Assembly (NCBI RefSeq): GCF_000828635.1
Contig: NZ_AP012547.1
Coordinates: forward strand, 1-64,000
Reading direction: 5' to 3'
Origin: Sulfuritalea hydrogenivorans sk43H
Lineage (GTDB): Bacteria > Pseudomonadota > Gammaproteobacteria > Burkholderiales > Rhodocyclaceae
Length of the DNA stretch: 64,000 nucleotides
The position numbers were made by a program, and so were the translations under genes. This document shows positions 20,343 through 28,113 of the stretch, in pieces. Numbering within the stretch: position 1 is the stretch's first letter; each line of letters opens with the position of its first letter. A model generated the notes under the pieces. The model was not told the origin of the DNA. It searched no databases and worked only from the letters and a program-made list of their open reading frames with translations.

Positions 20343-21856
20343 AGGCTTGCTCCGAGCCTTGCAGCAGAACTGAAGGGGGGAATCATCAACATTCCGGATT
20401 CCGCGTCTGGGCTGTCCAATACGAGCCCCAACATTCGAAGCTTCCGGCCAAGGTCACTTCCGCTCATGTTGTCTAGGTCGACTTGTATGCCATACCATTC
20501 GAGGTGGTCGCTAAGCCTTTGGACCGACCGTGGTCCGGCTGCCTCGCGAAGGCAGCAATGGACCATGGCCAACAAAGCGACTGGGCCAAGCGAGACAACC
20601 CATGGTGCATTTCGGGCTTCGCCCCGCTTCCGCAGGAAATAGCTTTGGTCGTACCCGCGAAGGCTCTCGTCAGACGTCTGGCGCTGCCCAAGCGTGTGAC
20701 GAGCGAATTCGATGAGGTTTGATCCGATTCCCTTCTTGCATGCGATTGCCCTTGCCTCCCTGTCGGTGACCTCGGTATGGATCGCCAACACTTTGGCCTC
20801 GAGTAGGGGCCCACGATTCAGCTCAATCGTTGCCAAGAGCGCCAACAAGTCAGCAGACGAGCTGAGCCGCCTCGTGGAAGTACCGAGTTCCTCCAATGCC
20901 CACAAGACGACGTTCAGGCCAACGCGCGCGGTCAAGTAGCCGGACGCATACTCCTTGACGATGGGGACCGCTGGGTTTCCATAGGCTAGGCACCGTGCAT
21001 CTCCATTTAGGATCTTCCGCCGGACCTCTTCCTCGCTCGCTGGCGCAGGCTGCCCACCGAGTATGTCCCGGACGGTGCGCCACAACTTTTCATTAACGTT
21101 GCACAGCCAGACTACATGCATGACCGAGCCAAGCCGAATGACTGCCTCTAGCAAGCTGACCCATTGCCGCCTTGTCATGCTCCCCTTCGCGTCCATCGTT
21201 GCCTCTAGGTCACGTACGAACTGCCGCGCGGGATACCTAAGGAAATCCTTGTCTGTCTCTGGTAGGCTTGCAGCAAGGTCGATTGGGTTTGCTACCCACT
21301 TGCGCGCATTCTTTCCACGGCGCTGGAACTCCTCCTGAAGCCAGCGCGCCCATACGTCATCCCCCGCGGTGACCGACAGGGCATCAAACAACTTACCCCA
21401 CGTTGCCTTGGCAGCGGCGTCGGATTCGCTTCCAAGGCAAATCATCCTTTGTATCAACTGGCCAGGATTCCAAGAGTTCCCTGCCAGGCGCGCCGACCCA
21501 GAGTAGAGGGCGACGTCAGGGACAACGGGGCAAAGCTGGAGGAATCGCTTTGACGATTGGTTCGGCTGCTTTGGGCTTTCGAGTACCCCATGGAGGACTG
21601 TCCTCCATGTATCCGGCCTGATCCTTCCTGGCTCAAATTTCTTGGTCTTCGCCGCCTGGCCAAGGCGATCGAACTCCCGCCCGGCCTTCGGAACCTCCGT
21701 CTCTGGATATCCGCCAAACCCGACCGCGCGATATAGCGAAGCCACGACGACCTCCGCTGTCGAAAACTCTGGCGCGGGACGGATGTTGAATGCGGACGAA
21801 TCGTACGCAGCATGGGATGACTTCCATGGACTATCGCGCAGTTGTTGCATGGTCAT
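20339..21856 (-). CDS. Unknown cassette protein in the DptG position
   Basis: A 505-residue protein with no signal peptide, membrane segment or NTP-binding motif that I can see. It lies between the two ATPase genes and overlaps both by 4 bases (ATGA), so the three should be made in fixed ratio. By position and size it matches DptG/DndG, but I cannot confirm homology from sequence alone. Recognisable conserved-looking segments include RKRGEARNAPWVVSLGPVA near the C-terminus and LQLCPVVPDVALYSGSARL near residue 108. The second ATG, six bases in (MQQLRDS), is an alternative start. Confidence 0.4.
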   Translation of the reverse strand: MTMQQLRDSPWKSSHAAYDSSAFNIRPAPEFSTAEVVVASLYRAVGFGGYPETEVPKAGREFDRLGQAAKTKKFEPGRIRPDTWRTVLHGVLESPKQPNQSSKRFLQLCPVVPDVALYSGSARLAGNSWNPGQLIQRMICLGSESDAAAKATWGKLFDALSVTAGDDVWARWLQEEFQRRGKNARKWVANPIDLAASLPETDKDFLRYPARQFVRDLEATMDAKGSMTRRQWVSLLEAVIRLGSVMHVVWLCNVNEKLWRTVRDILGGQPAPASEEEVRRKILNGDARCLAYGNPAVPIVKEYASGYLTARVGLNVVLWALEELGTSTRRLSSSADLLALLATIELNRGPLLEAKVLAIHTEVTDREARAIACKKGIGSNLIEFARHTLGQRQTSDESLRGYDQSYFLRKRGEARNAPWVVSLGPVALLAMVHCCLREAAGPRSVQRLSDHLEWYGIQVDLDNMSGSDLGRKLRMLGLVLDSPDAESGMLMIPPFSSAARLGASL

Positions 21857-23955
21857 CGCTCATCCTCCCAGCGAACGAGGAATGCAGCGAGTTCCCTTAC
21901 GATGACGTCGTCACGCAGCCCAATCCGAATCTCGCCTTCCTCAAGCAATTCCTCGTCCCGAACGATTTGCCCGGAAAGCCGGGCCCTCGTCGTATCCAAC
22001 ATTGCTACAACTGGGCGTGGAAGGGAAGATGTAGTCATCCCACGCCGCAAGTTCCGGACGGACTTGAAGAGCTCATAGGTAAGTGGGATCGACTGTGTGC
22101 CAGCTCCTGAACCCACCGTCAGGAAGCGAATTGCGGAATGTGGCCGATCCCCATTGGGGATATCGCGTGCCTTCACCTTCTGCCGAGGAGTTGTCAATAT
22201 TGCCCTACGTTGCATCGGCGGGAGCGGCTCCCCAAAGGTCGTATTGAGGGTTACGACGAATCGGTCCTTTTCGTTGAGGAGCCCCTCGACTTGCTTGACT
22301 GCATCATGCAACAACTGGGGATCGCCGCCTAAGACCCTTTCGAATTCACGAAGGATCTCGGCATCCCTCACTGCTGCCGAGCGCAAGCCAATGGAACGCC
22401 GGACCATGCGACATGCAAAGTCCCTTACCAAGGACTGGACCCTAGAGGCGACCATGGGCCTACGCTTCACGATGTCGGGATCAGACAATTTTTCATCAGC
22501 TTCCACGAGCCTGCGCAACAAATCAGCCTCAAGGACAGTGAGGCATCGATATTTTCGGATATAGGAAAACCCCTCACCAACCGATTGGCTGAATCGAGTA
22601 TCGATTTCCCGGAGACGGATCTTGGTGTTGGAACTTACATCCACCTCCATGTCGGGATCCGCAATGGCTGGGTCTAAGAGTTCTCCCAAGGCCGCGAGCT
22701 GGGCGTCAAGCGTCGCCGGGACCGATATAGCTGACCCTCGATTGAGGAAGTGGTAGAGCCCCATTAGCGTCGGATGGCTATCTAACTGGAGCTCCTTAAG
22801 GTCCGCCCTCAAACTACGTAGGCCAGTGTGTGGCCACCGACCAAACAGGGAATGCTGGTATTGCGAAGCAACCAAGATGAAGGGAACGCTCAATCGCAAT
22901 GAATCAGGCTTTCCGGAAGCTGATTTCCCAAGCTCAACCAATCGCGCGGCCCTAGAACACGGGTCCTCTGCTTTTTTTGCTTCGGAGGCTGGTACGCCTG
23001 CGAGCAAATATGAGGTTAAGGAAAATAGGTCACGAAAGCTCCAGCGCTTGCCACTCGCGAGTTCATACCATCGCAAGACCCGAAGTAGTGACGACCTATA
23101 GGGATCAGAGGAAAGGAGTGATCGGCTCAGACAAAACGGACACCTATCCCCGGCCGCACATGCGCCCTCCTTCGGCCAAAGGGATGGATTCGTAGCCGCT
23201 GACAACACCTGCATTGCTGGCGAGCCTGATCCACCGTGGACTGGGCTGCCACCCAATAGGGTTTCAACATCCATCGGCCAAACCCCAAAGGCTGGATAGC
23301 CGTCAAGCGGCCAACACCCCGGAGTATCTAGGCCGACGCCAACTGACTGAACGATTGCTTCGAGGACCATTCGCACCTCGTCCTGCCCGCCATCAGTTGC
23401 GGCGATCAAGGCATCGTCCAAAATACCTCGGTTAATGCAGGCCAAGTAGACTTGGTTTGGGTCGCCGAAAAGTAGCTTCCGCAAATCCCCAATGAGCAGG
23501 TCCGCCGGGGCCTTCTCAAGTGCATCATCCCTAACGGAGGCGTCCTGGACAATGGCCAGATGGTAGGGATGCCGGCCATTCGAAAGGCTGGTGATGTCGC
23601 CTACCGCGTGGCGCGGGGTACTGCCGTCCTCGCGGAGGAACTGGGACTTTAGTGCGTCGACTAACGCCCCTGAAAGTCCGAGGTCAGCATCTAGGTTCTT
23701 GATTGTGAATTCAATTGCTTCGGTCTTTCCGTTGCCCGGTCCACCAACCAATAAGATGATGCGGGGAGTTCCCTCCAAGCCAGAAGCTATGGCCTTGCAC
23801 CATCCGCCGAGGCGGGCCAATAGCGGCGTAAAGACAACGTCGCCGGTCGGCCTACCGCCAGCCGAATGGAATAGGCGACGGACCCCTCCCGATTTGTGTC
23901 CCGCCCAATCCAACAAACCAGCGGGCAGGGATGGGGTTTCGGGAGTGGCATCCAT
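21853..23955 (-). CDS. P-loop ATPase, DptF-like
   Basis: A 700-residue protein with Walker A GGPGNGKTEAI at residues 71-81, preceded by the hydrophobic strand RIILLV. A Cys-rich segment CAAGDRCPFC near residue 265 could bind zinc. It starts 2 bases after the methyltransferase stop (TGACGATG) and overlaps the next gene by 4 bases. In DndFGH/DptFGH cassettes an ATPase of this type comes first, and the position fits. I infer that it is the F-like component of a modification-guided restriction complex. An upstream in-frame start at 23967 would overlap the methyltransferase gene and is less likely. Confidence 0.55.
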   Translation of the reverse strand: MDATPETPSLPAGLLDWAGHKSGGVRRLFHSAGGRPTGDVVFTPLLARLGGWCKAIASGLEGTPRIILLVGGPGNGKTEAIEFTIKNLDADLGLSGALVDALKSQFLREDGSTPRHAVGDITSLSNGRHPYHLAIVQDASVRDDALEKAPADLLIGDLRKLLFGDPNQVYLACINRGILDDALIAATDGGQDEVRMVLEAIVQSVGVGLDTPGCWPLDGYPAFGVWPMDVETLLGGSPVHGGSGSPAMQVLSAATNPSLWPKEGACAAGDRCPFCLSRSLLSSDPYRSSLLRVLRWYELASGKRWSFRDLFSLTSYLLAGVPASEAKKAEDPCSRAARLVELGKSASGKPDSLRLSVPFILVASQYQHSLFGRWPHTGLRSLRADLKELQLDSHPTLMGLYHFLNRGSAISVPATLDAQLAALGELLDPAIADPDMEVDVSSNTKIRLREIDTRFSQSVGEGFSYIRKYRCLTVLEADLLRRLVEADEKLSDPDIVKRRPMVASRVQSLVRDFACRMVRRSIGLRSAAVRDAEILREFERVLGGDPQLLHDAVKQVEGLLNEKDRFVVTLNTTFGEPLPPMQRRAILTTPRQKVKARDIPNGDRPHSAIRFLTVGSGAGTQSIPLTYELFKSVRNLRRGMTTSSLPRPVVAMLDTTRARLSGQIVRDEELLEEGEIRIGLRDDVIVRELAAFLVRWEDER

Positions 23956-23957
23956 CG

Positions 23958-25319
23958 TCAGGCACAAAAGGCAGGCAAAGTGGTCTTCGCCCTATCCTTT
24001 GAACGAACGTTCGATAAGGTGTTGGGCCGTACATCCAGTTCCGTCGTTACCTTGGCAAGGGTCTGCAGTATGGCCTGCCCCACAGCTCGGGCAAGGAGCG
24101 GAGGTACGGCATTTCCTACCTGTGTATAGCGCGGGCAATCCTTCTTTCGCCGCTCCCCGCCGGTTGTGTATTTGCCATGGAAGCGAAACCAATCAGGGAA
24201 TGATTGCAACCGAGCAGACTCGCGGACGCTGAGGATCCTTGGCTCGCTGTAGTGCAACACGTCATCTGGCAGGGTCGTAATGGTTGGCGCTGGTTTACTT
24301 GGCGACATTGGGACGGTGCGATGCTTTAGCATCCCTAGGCGTTCTCGGTCCGCATCACTCACAGATACACCCTTTCGACACTCGCGCAATATCGCCTCGA
24401 ATTTTTCGACGACCAAATCCCGATGGCGAGCTAGTCGTAGGCTGTCCATGGCATCCTTGGTCACTCCCTGGTTTGCCCAACGCTGGTATCTGGTAGTCGG
24501 CCCAATATAGTTCGGAATCGAAAAGCCTTTCCTAGAGCATGGATCCGCGCATTCGAGCAATGGCCTCCCGCGAATCTCTAGGTCGGATATCGCATCTTGT
24601 GCGGATAATTTTTCTGGGAAACCGAACTCATCCCTCTGCCTTAAGCCACAAGCACGGATGGATTCGATAACGCTCGAAACTCCTCCGTCCAGCCTGTTTG
24701 CTAGGGTTCGTTGCAATCCAACTACCACCAGCCTCGACCTCTGTTGTGGAACGCTATAGTCTGCCGCGTTAACGATCCACCCCTCAGCGACGTAGCCAAT
24801 GCTGTCAAGGGCCTCGACCAACTTTTGGTAGTACGATTTTGGTTTTGGGCCGGGCCGTATGCCCTGTCCGCGCTTGGTGGCACCATGTGCAATCTGCATG
24901 CCATTTACGTTTTCTAAGACGACTATCTTAGGCTGTACGTCGGACACGAACTGGACATACTGCTCAAACAGTCGATTCCTTGGGTCATTCTTGTTTCGCC
25001 GCCCAGCGAACGAAAAACCTTGGCAGGGTGGTCCTCCTGCTACTACGTCGATGGAGCCCCGCAACCGTCTAATGTCAGCCTCATGGTTTCTTAGGACATC
25101 TTCAATGGAATGGGCGCGCCTCTCCAACCATTTTGGCCAATCAAAGCGAATTGAGGTGCGGCCATTTAAGAAGTTTGCTTCAAAAGTCTTGAATGCATCG
25201 TCAGCCTTTTCGATCGCAAAGACGCCTTGCCATCCTGCCAAGGCCATTCCAAGTGAGAGTCCGCCACAACCAGAAAACAGGTCAATGAACGTCGGACTGG
25301 GAGTTCCATTTACTTGCAC
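23958..25319 (-). CDS. DNA (cytosine-5-)-methyltransferase
   Basis: A 453-residue C5-cytosine methyltransferase. Motif I is FIDLFSGCGGLSLGM (residues 11-25), motif IV is GGPPCQGFSF with catalytic Cys99, motif VI is VLENVNGM, motif VIII is PQQRSRLVVVG, and motif X is QVGNAVPPLLARAVGQAI at the C-terminus. A target-recognition region of usual size lies between VIII and IX. It heads the four-gene minus-strand cassette and is divergent from the Vsr-like gene. In the cassette it probably marks self DNA. The recognition sequence cannot be read from the protein. Codon use is less GC-biased than in the flanking core genes, suggesting transfer. Confidence 0.93.
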   Translation of the reverse strand: MQVNGTPSPTFIDLFSGCGGLSLGMALAGWQGVFAIEKADDAFKTFEANFLNGRTSIRFDWPKWLERRAHSIEDVLRNHEADIRRLRGSIDVVAGGPPCQGFSFAGRRNKNDPRNRLFEQYVQFVSDVQPKIVVLENVNGMQIAHGATKRGQGIRPGPKPKSYYQKLVEALDSIGYVAEGWIVNAADYSVPQQRSRLVVVGLQRTLANRLDGGVSSVIESIRACGLRQRDEFGFPEKLSAQDAISDLEIRGRPLLECADPCSRKGFSIPNYIGPTTRYQRWANQGVTKDAMDSLRLARHRDLVVEKFEAILRECRKGVSVSDADRERLGMLKHRTVPMSPSKPAPTITTLPDDVLHYSEPRILSVRESARLQSFPDWFRFHGKYTTGGERRKKDCPRYTQVGNAVPPLLARAVGQAILQTLAKVTTELDVRPNTLSNVRSKDRAKTTLPAFCA

Positions 25320-25471
25320 TATGTCGTCGCTCCAATCTACTTGTCATTACGCGATGTTCGTCGAATACTACCACCATCGCCTTTAGGCACGATACTAGGC
25401 GATGTGTGGGTACATTTAGGTATCAGAAGCGGTCTTGTGAAAATAATTAGCGTTATCCGACCAAGGTGTTA

Positions 25472-25936
25472 ATGCAATTGAAGGTGAAAAAGTCAAAATC
25501 GAAGCTGGTTGATCCAGCGGTCAGCTACCGAATGTCCCGGATTCGGTCGACGGAAACTGGCATCGAAGTGATCCTACGTCATGCACTGTATGCAACCGGG
25601 TTGAGGTACAGGAAAAATTATCGACATGCTGCTGGGAGACCAGATATCGCATTCGTGGGTATAAAGGTTGCCGTATTTTGTGACAGTTCTTTCTGGCATG
25701 GTCGAGATATGCGTAGCCTTGAAAAGCGCCTACGGACAAATAAGGCGTTCTGGCTAAATAAGATCAATTGCAACATTGCAAGGGACCGCCACGTTGATCA
25801 GGCCCTCAAGGCGGATGGTTGGAAGGTTTTGCGATTTTGGGACGAAGACATAGAACATCGACTGGATAGGTGCGTGAAACGAATTTACAACGAAGTGCAT
25901 AAGCGGAAAGTGCTTCTGCATCCCCAGCCGAGATGA
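25472..25936 (+). CDS. vsr: Vsr-family endonuclease, variant without the zinc site
   Basis: Vsr nicks next to T-G mismatches that arise when 5-methylcytosine deaminates, and vsr genes often accompany cytosine methyltransferases. The 154-residue protein has the N-terminal YRMSRIRSTETGIEVILR, the central GRPDIAFVGIKVAVF and the later WKVLRFWDEDI. The usual HGCFWHxH segment reads CDSSFWHGRD, so a His and the zinc-binding Cys/His residues seen in E. coli Vsr are replaced. It may therefore act as a restriction or repair nuclease with different specificity. ATG 25472 is preferred over an upstream GTG because AAGG lies just before it. It is divergent from the methyltransferase across a short shared promoter region. 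Confidence 0.8.
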   Translation: MQLKVKKSKSKLVDPAVSYRMSRIRSTETGIEVILRHALYATGLRYRKNYRHAAGRPDIAFVGIKVAVFCDSSFWHGRDMRSLEKRLRTNKAFWLNKINCNIARDRHVDQALKADGWKVLRFWDEDIEHRLDRCVKRIYNEVHKRKVLLHPQPR

Positions 25937-26010
25937 ATGTTTGCTAGCGCCACCCTCGATGACTTCCGTGGCCTTTGTTAAATTGATTTTAGAGAGCCTA
26001 TTACACTAGA

Positions 26011-26034
26011 GGCTCATAGGATGAGCCATTATTT
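26011..26034 (+). terminator. Probable intrinsic terminator after the Vsr-like gene
   Basis: A perfect 7-bp stem GGCTCAT (26011-26017) and ATGAGCC (26021-26027) with a 3-base loop is followed by ATTATTT. An overlapping alternative pairing, GAGCCT (25994-25999) with AGGCTC (26010-26015), is also possible. It lies about 75 bases after the stop and near the right edge of the lower-GC block. Confidence 0.5.
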
Positions 26035-26058
26035 ACAGATCAGGCTGCTCCGAAAATA

Positions 26059-26784
26059 TCAGGGCAGGTCACTTTCGATCGGTTTCGCGAACCCAACCTG
26101 ATCACCCGCCAGGCTGCCCTTGTGCGCCGCCATCTGGTCGCGCACGGTAATGCGCGAGTGCTTGTATTTCGGGGAACCGAATTCCGCATCGCGCTTTGCC
26201 AGTTTGTCGGTGAGGAGCACCAGCGCCACGCCGGTTCCCTGGCTGGTGGCGGCGGCGGCGAACTCGGCATCGCGCTCCTGGCGCAAGTCGCGCATCCGGG
26301 AAGAAATGCGAGCGGCCATGGCCTTGCGGAAATCCTCCATGTCACTCCGGTTCCATTCGGGATGCTGCCTGTGCGCGGCATTCAGGGCCTCCCAGACACT
26401 GGCTTTGAGGTATCCCACCAGCCACTGGGCAAACAGGGTGTCGGCCCGGTCGCCATAGAAGCCGACGCCATAGCCGAGCGCCGGATCGTAGTGCAGGCGC
26501 ACGATGGTGTCGGTGAAATTGGCGACGCCGGTACTGATGAATTGAAACCACCGCGGGCAACTCTTGGCGGGATTCTTCGGCGGGCCGTAGGCGTGAAAGG
26601 CCTCGGCCCAATCGAAATCGGTCGCCGCCTTGGTGCTGGCGATCTCGGCCTGCTCGATGCCGAATTTCCGCATCAGCGTTTCGGCCTGGGCCAGGGCGCG
26701 CTCGGCTTCGTGGTCATTGCCGCGGCCGTCCATGGCGACGGCCATCAGCTTTTGCGCTTTGCGTATCGCCTGCTCTTTATCCAT
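26059..26784 (-). CDS. DUF2786-type phage-like protein
   Basis: A 241-residue protein. The N-terminal about 45 residues match DUF2786 (AIRKAQKLMAVAMDGRGNDHEAERALAQAETLMRKFGI, shown here only by its start AIRKAQKLMA). A larger domain follows that often accompanies DUF2786 in phage and mobile-element proteins. Function is unknown; a nucleic-acid role is often assumed. ATG 26784 (MDKEQAI) is preferred to the ATG 15 bases upstream. It forms a probable pair with the next upstream gene on the same strand and may be a leftover of an integrated element. Confidence 0.65.
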   Translation of the reverse strand: MDKEQAIRKAQKLMAVAMDGRGNDHEAERALAQAETLMRKFGIEQAEIASTKAATDFDWAEAFHAYGPPKNPAKSCPRWFQFISTGVANFTDTIVRLHYDPALGYGVGFYGDRADTLFAQWLVGYLKASVWEALNAAHRQHPEWNRSDMEDFRKAMAARISSRMRDLRQERDAEFAAAATSQGTGVALVLLTDKLAKRDAEFGSPKYKHSRITVRDQMAAHKGSLAGDQVGFAKPIESDLP

Positions 26785-26831
26785 GGTCCTTCGACGCAAT
26801 GCCGGGCGTGGGCGACATTGCCGCAGGCGCC

Positions 26832-27335
26832 TTATTCAGGCCTGCGAAATCCGGCATCGATCCATGCGCTCGCACTGGCTTTGTTGAGCTTGAATCCGCT
26901 GGCCACGCGGACCCGGGCGAGTTCTTCGCCGGCGGCATCGTGGGCGGCAAGCAAGGCGTGCGGATCATCTTCGTCGGGCACGATGTCGAGCGTGACGCTG
27001 ATTCGCCCGGATGCCGCGTTGATCGTGATGTTCTGGTGGAGCGTGGCGTGAAGCTGCTGCACCTGACGCTGCCGGAATTCGCTGGCCGTCTTGACGAGGG
27101 TGTTGAATGCCAAGGTATCGAGCGGCTTAGGGTTCTTCTTGTCGCGCCCCATGGTCCAAGGGCCGACCAGGGCCGGCTCGGACTCGCCATCCAGGATCAT
27201 CTCGACGGCCCATCCCTCGTCGTCTTCGTTCTTGACCACGCGCGCGGTCCAGCCGTTGTTGCGCCAAAACCTCGCTTCCTGGATCAGATCGGGTTTATCC
27301 GCCTCGATGGCTTCGTTCGTTGTTTTCGTTGTCAT
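26832..27335 (-). CDS. Hypothetical protein, probably of mobile-element origin
   Basis: A 167-residue soluble protein starting MTTKTTNEAIEADKPDLIQ. I do not recognise the family. It is transcribed toward the DUF2786 gene 47 bases downstream, so the two likely share a promoter. The fold looks mixed, with an alpha-rich N-terminal half containing WTARVVKNEDDEGWAVEMIL and a beta-rich second half. Context (defence genes on one side, a toxin-antitoxin pair on the other) suggests an accessory origin. Confidence 0.5.
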   Translation of the reverse strand: MTTKTTNEAIEADKPDLIQEARFWRNNGWTARVVKNEDDEGWAVEMILDGESEPALVGPWTMGRDKKNPKPLDTLAFNTLVKTASEFRQRQVQQLHATLHQNITINAASGRISVTLDIVPDEDDPHALLAAHDAAGEELARVRVASGFKLNKASASAWIDAGFRRPE

Positions 27336-27384
27336 GGGCGCATTTTAGGTCCGGCCATCTGGTGCGGAACCTGGTTGAAAATCC

Positions 27385-27413
27385 TTGTCGCATGGTAACG
27401 TAGGTGTTACCAT
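27385..27413 (+). promoter_or_regulatory. HigBA-like promoter with operator in the spacer
   Basis: A perfect 8-6-8 inverted repeat, ATGGTAAC (27392-27399) and GTTACCAT (27406-27413), lies just before the toxin start. A possible -35 TTGTCG (27385-27390) and -10 TACCAT (27408-27413) are 17 bases apart. The palindrome would then cover spacer and -10, and the transcript would begin at about the GTG start codon. The antitoxin is the likely repressor. Confidence 0.55.
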
Positions 27414-27418
27414 AAGCC

Positions 27419-27772
27419 GTGAAGATCAAGCTCGAAGAATACATCCGGGAAGACGGCGCCAGTCCGTACAAGGCATGGTTTGACGGACTGGATGCACAGG
27501 CTGCTGCCAAGGTAACCGTGGCCAAGACGCGGCTCGAGCTTGGTAATACATCGAACGTGAATTGGTTCCGGGGAATCGGTGAGTACAAAATCGATTGGGG
27601 ATCTGGCTATCGCATCTACCTCGCCAAAGACGGGGAGGCGCTGATTATCCTGTTCGGCGGCAGCACCAAGAAAGCGCAGCAAAAAGCCATCGATCAGGCC
27701 GTGGCACTGCACGATGAATACAAGGCGAGGAAGAAAATTCTCGCCATCGCCAGGAAAGGAAAGAAGTCATGA
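27419..27772 (+). CDS. HigB/RelE-family toxin
   Basis: A 117-residue small basic protein of the HigB-like addiction-module killer family, expected to cleave mRNA on the ribosome. Recognisable parts are YIREDGASPYKAWFDGLD at the N-terminus, GEYKIDWGSGYRIYLAKDG in the middle and LIILFGGSTKKAQQKAIDQA near the end. That is the usual order for this family. The start is GTG at 27419; no Shine-Dalgarno site precedes it. The stop overlaps the antitoxin start by 4 bases (ATGA), and the toxin gene comes first, as in higBA-type pairs. Confidence 0.87.
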   Translation: MKIKLEEYIREDGASPYKAWFDGLDAQAAAKVTVAKTRLELGNTSNVNWFRGIGEYKIDWGSGYRIYLAKDGEALIILFGGSTKKAQQKAIDQAVALHDEYKARKKILAIARKGKKS

Positions 27773-28095
27773 CGCTGACCCGCGATTTCAAACAGACTGT
27801 CGTTGAGCGCGTTGAGCGCGATCCGGACTTCGCCAAGGCGCTTCTCGATGAAGCTGCCACGCTTTTTCTGAGTGGCGAACCTGATGCCGCTCGCCTCATT
27901 CTCCGCGACCTCGTGAATGCGACGGTTGGATTCGAAAATCTTGCCGAACTGACGCACAAACCCAGCAAGAGCCTGCATCGCATGCTGTCGCGAAAGGGCA
28001 ACCCGAGCATGGACAACCTGGCCGCTATCTTTGGCGCAGTCCGGAACTGGCTCAATGTGACGTTCGATGTGCGAGTTGTCGAAACGGCCTCTTGA
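27769..28095 (+). CDS. HigA-like antitoxin with helix-turn-helix
   Basis: A 108-residue antitoxin of the addiction-module antidote family. The middle contains a helix-turn-helix region (FENLAELTHKPSKSLHRMLS, then MDNLAAIFGAV) that should bind the palindrome at 27392-27413. The N-terminal part (FKQTVVERVERDPDFAKALL) resembles the toxin-contacting region of relatives. It overlaps the toxin gene by 4 bases. It ends 18 bases from the convergent amtB gene. Confidence 0.85.
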   Translation: MTLTRDFKQTVVERVERDPDFAKALLDEAATLFLSGEPDAARLILRDLVNATVGFENLAELTHKPSKSLHRMLSRKGNPSMDNLAAIFGAVRNWLNVTFDVRVVETAS

Positions 28096-28113
28096 TTCCA
28101 GCCAACTGACAAG

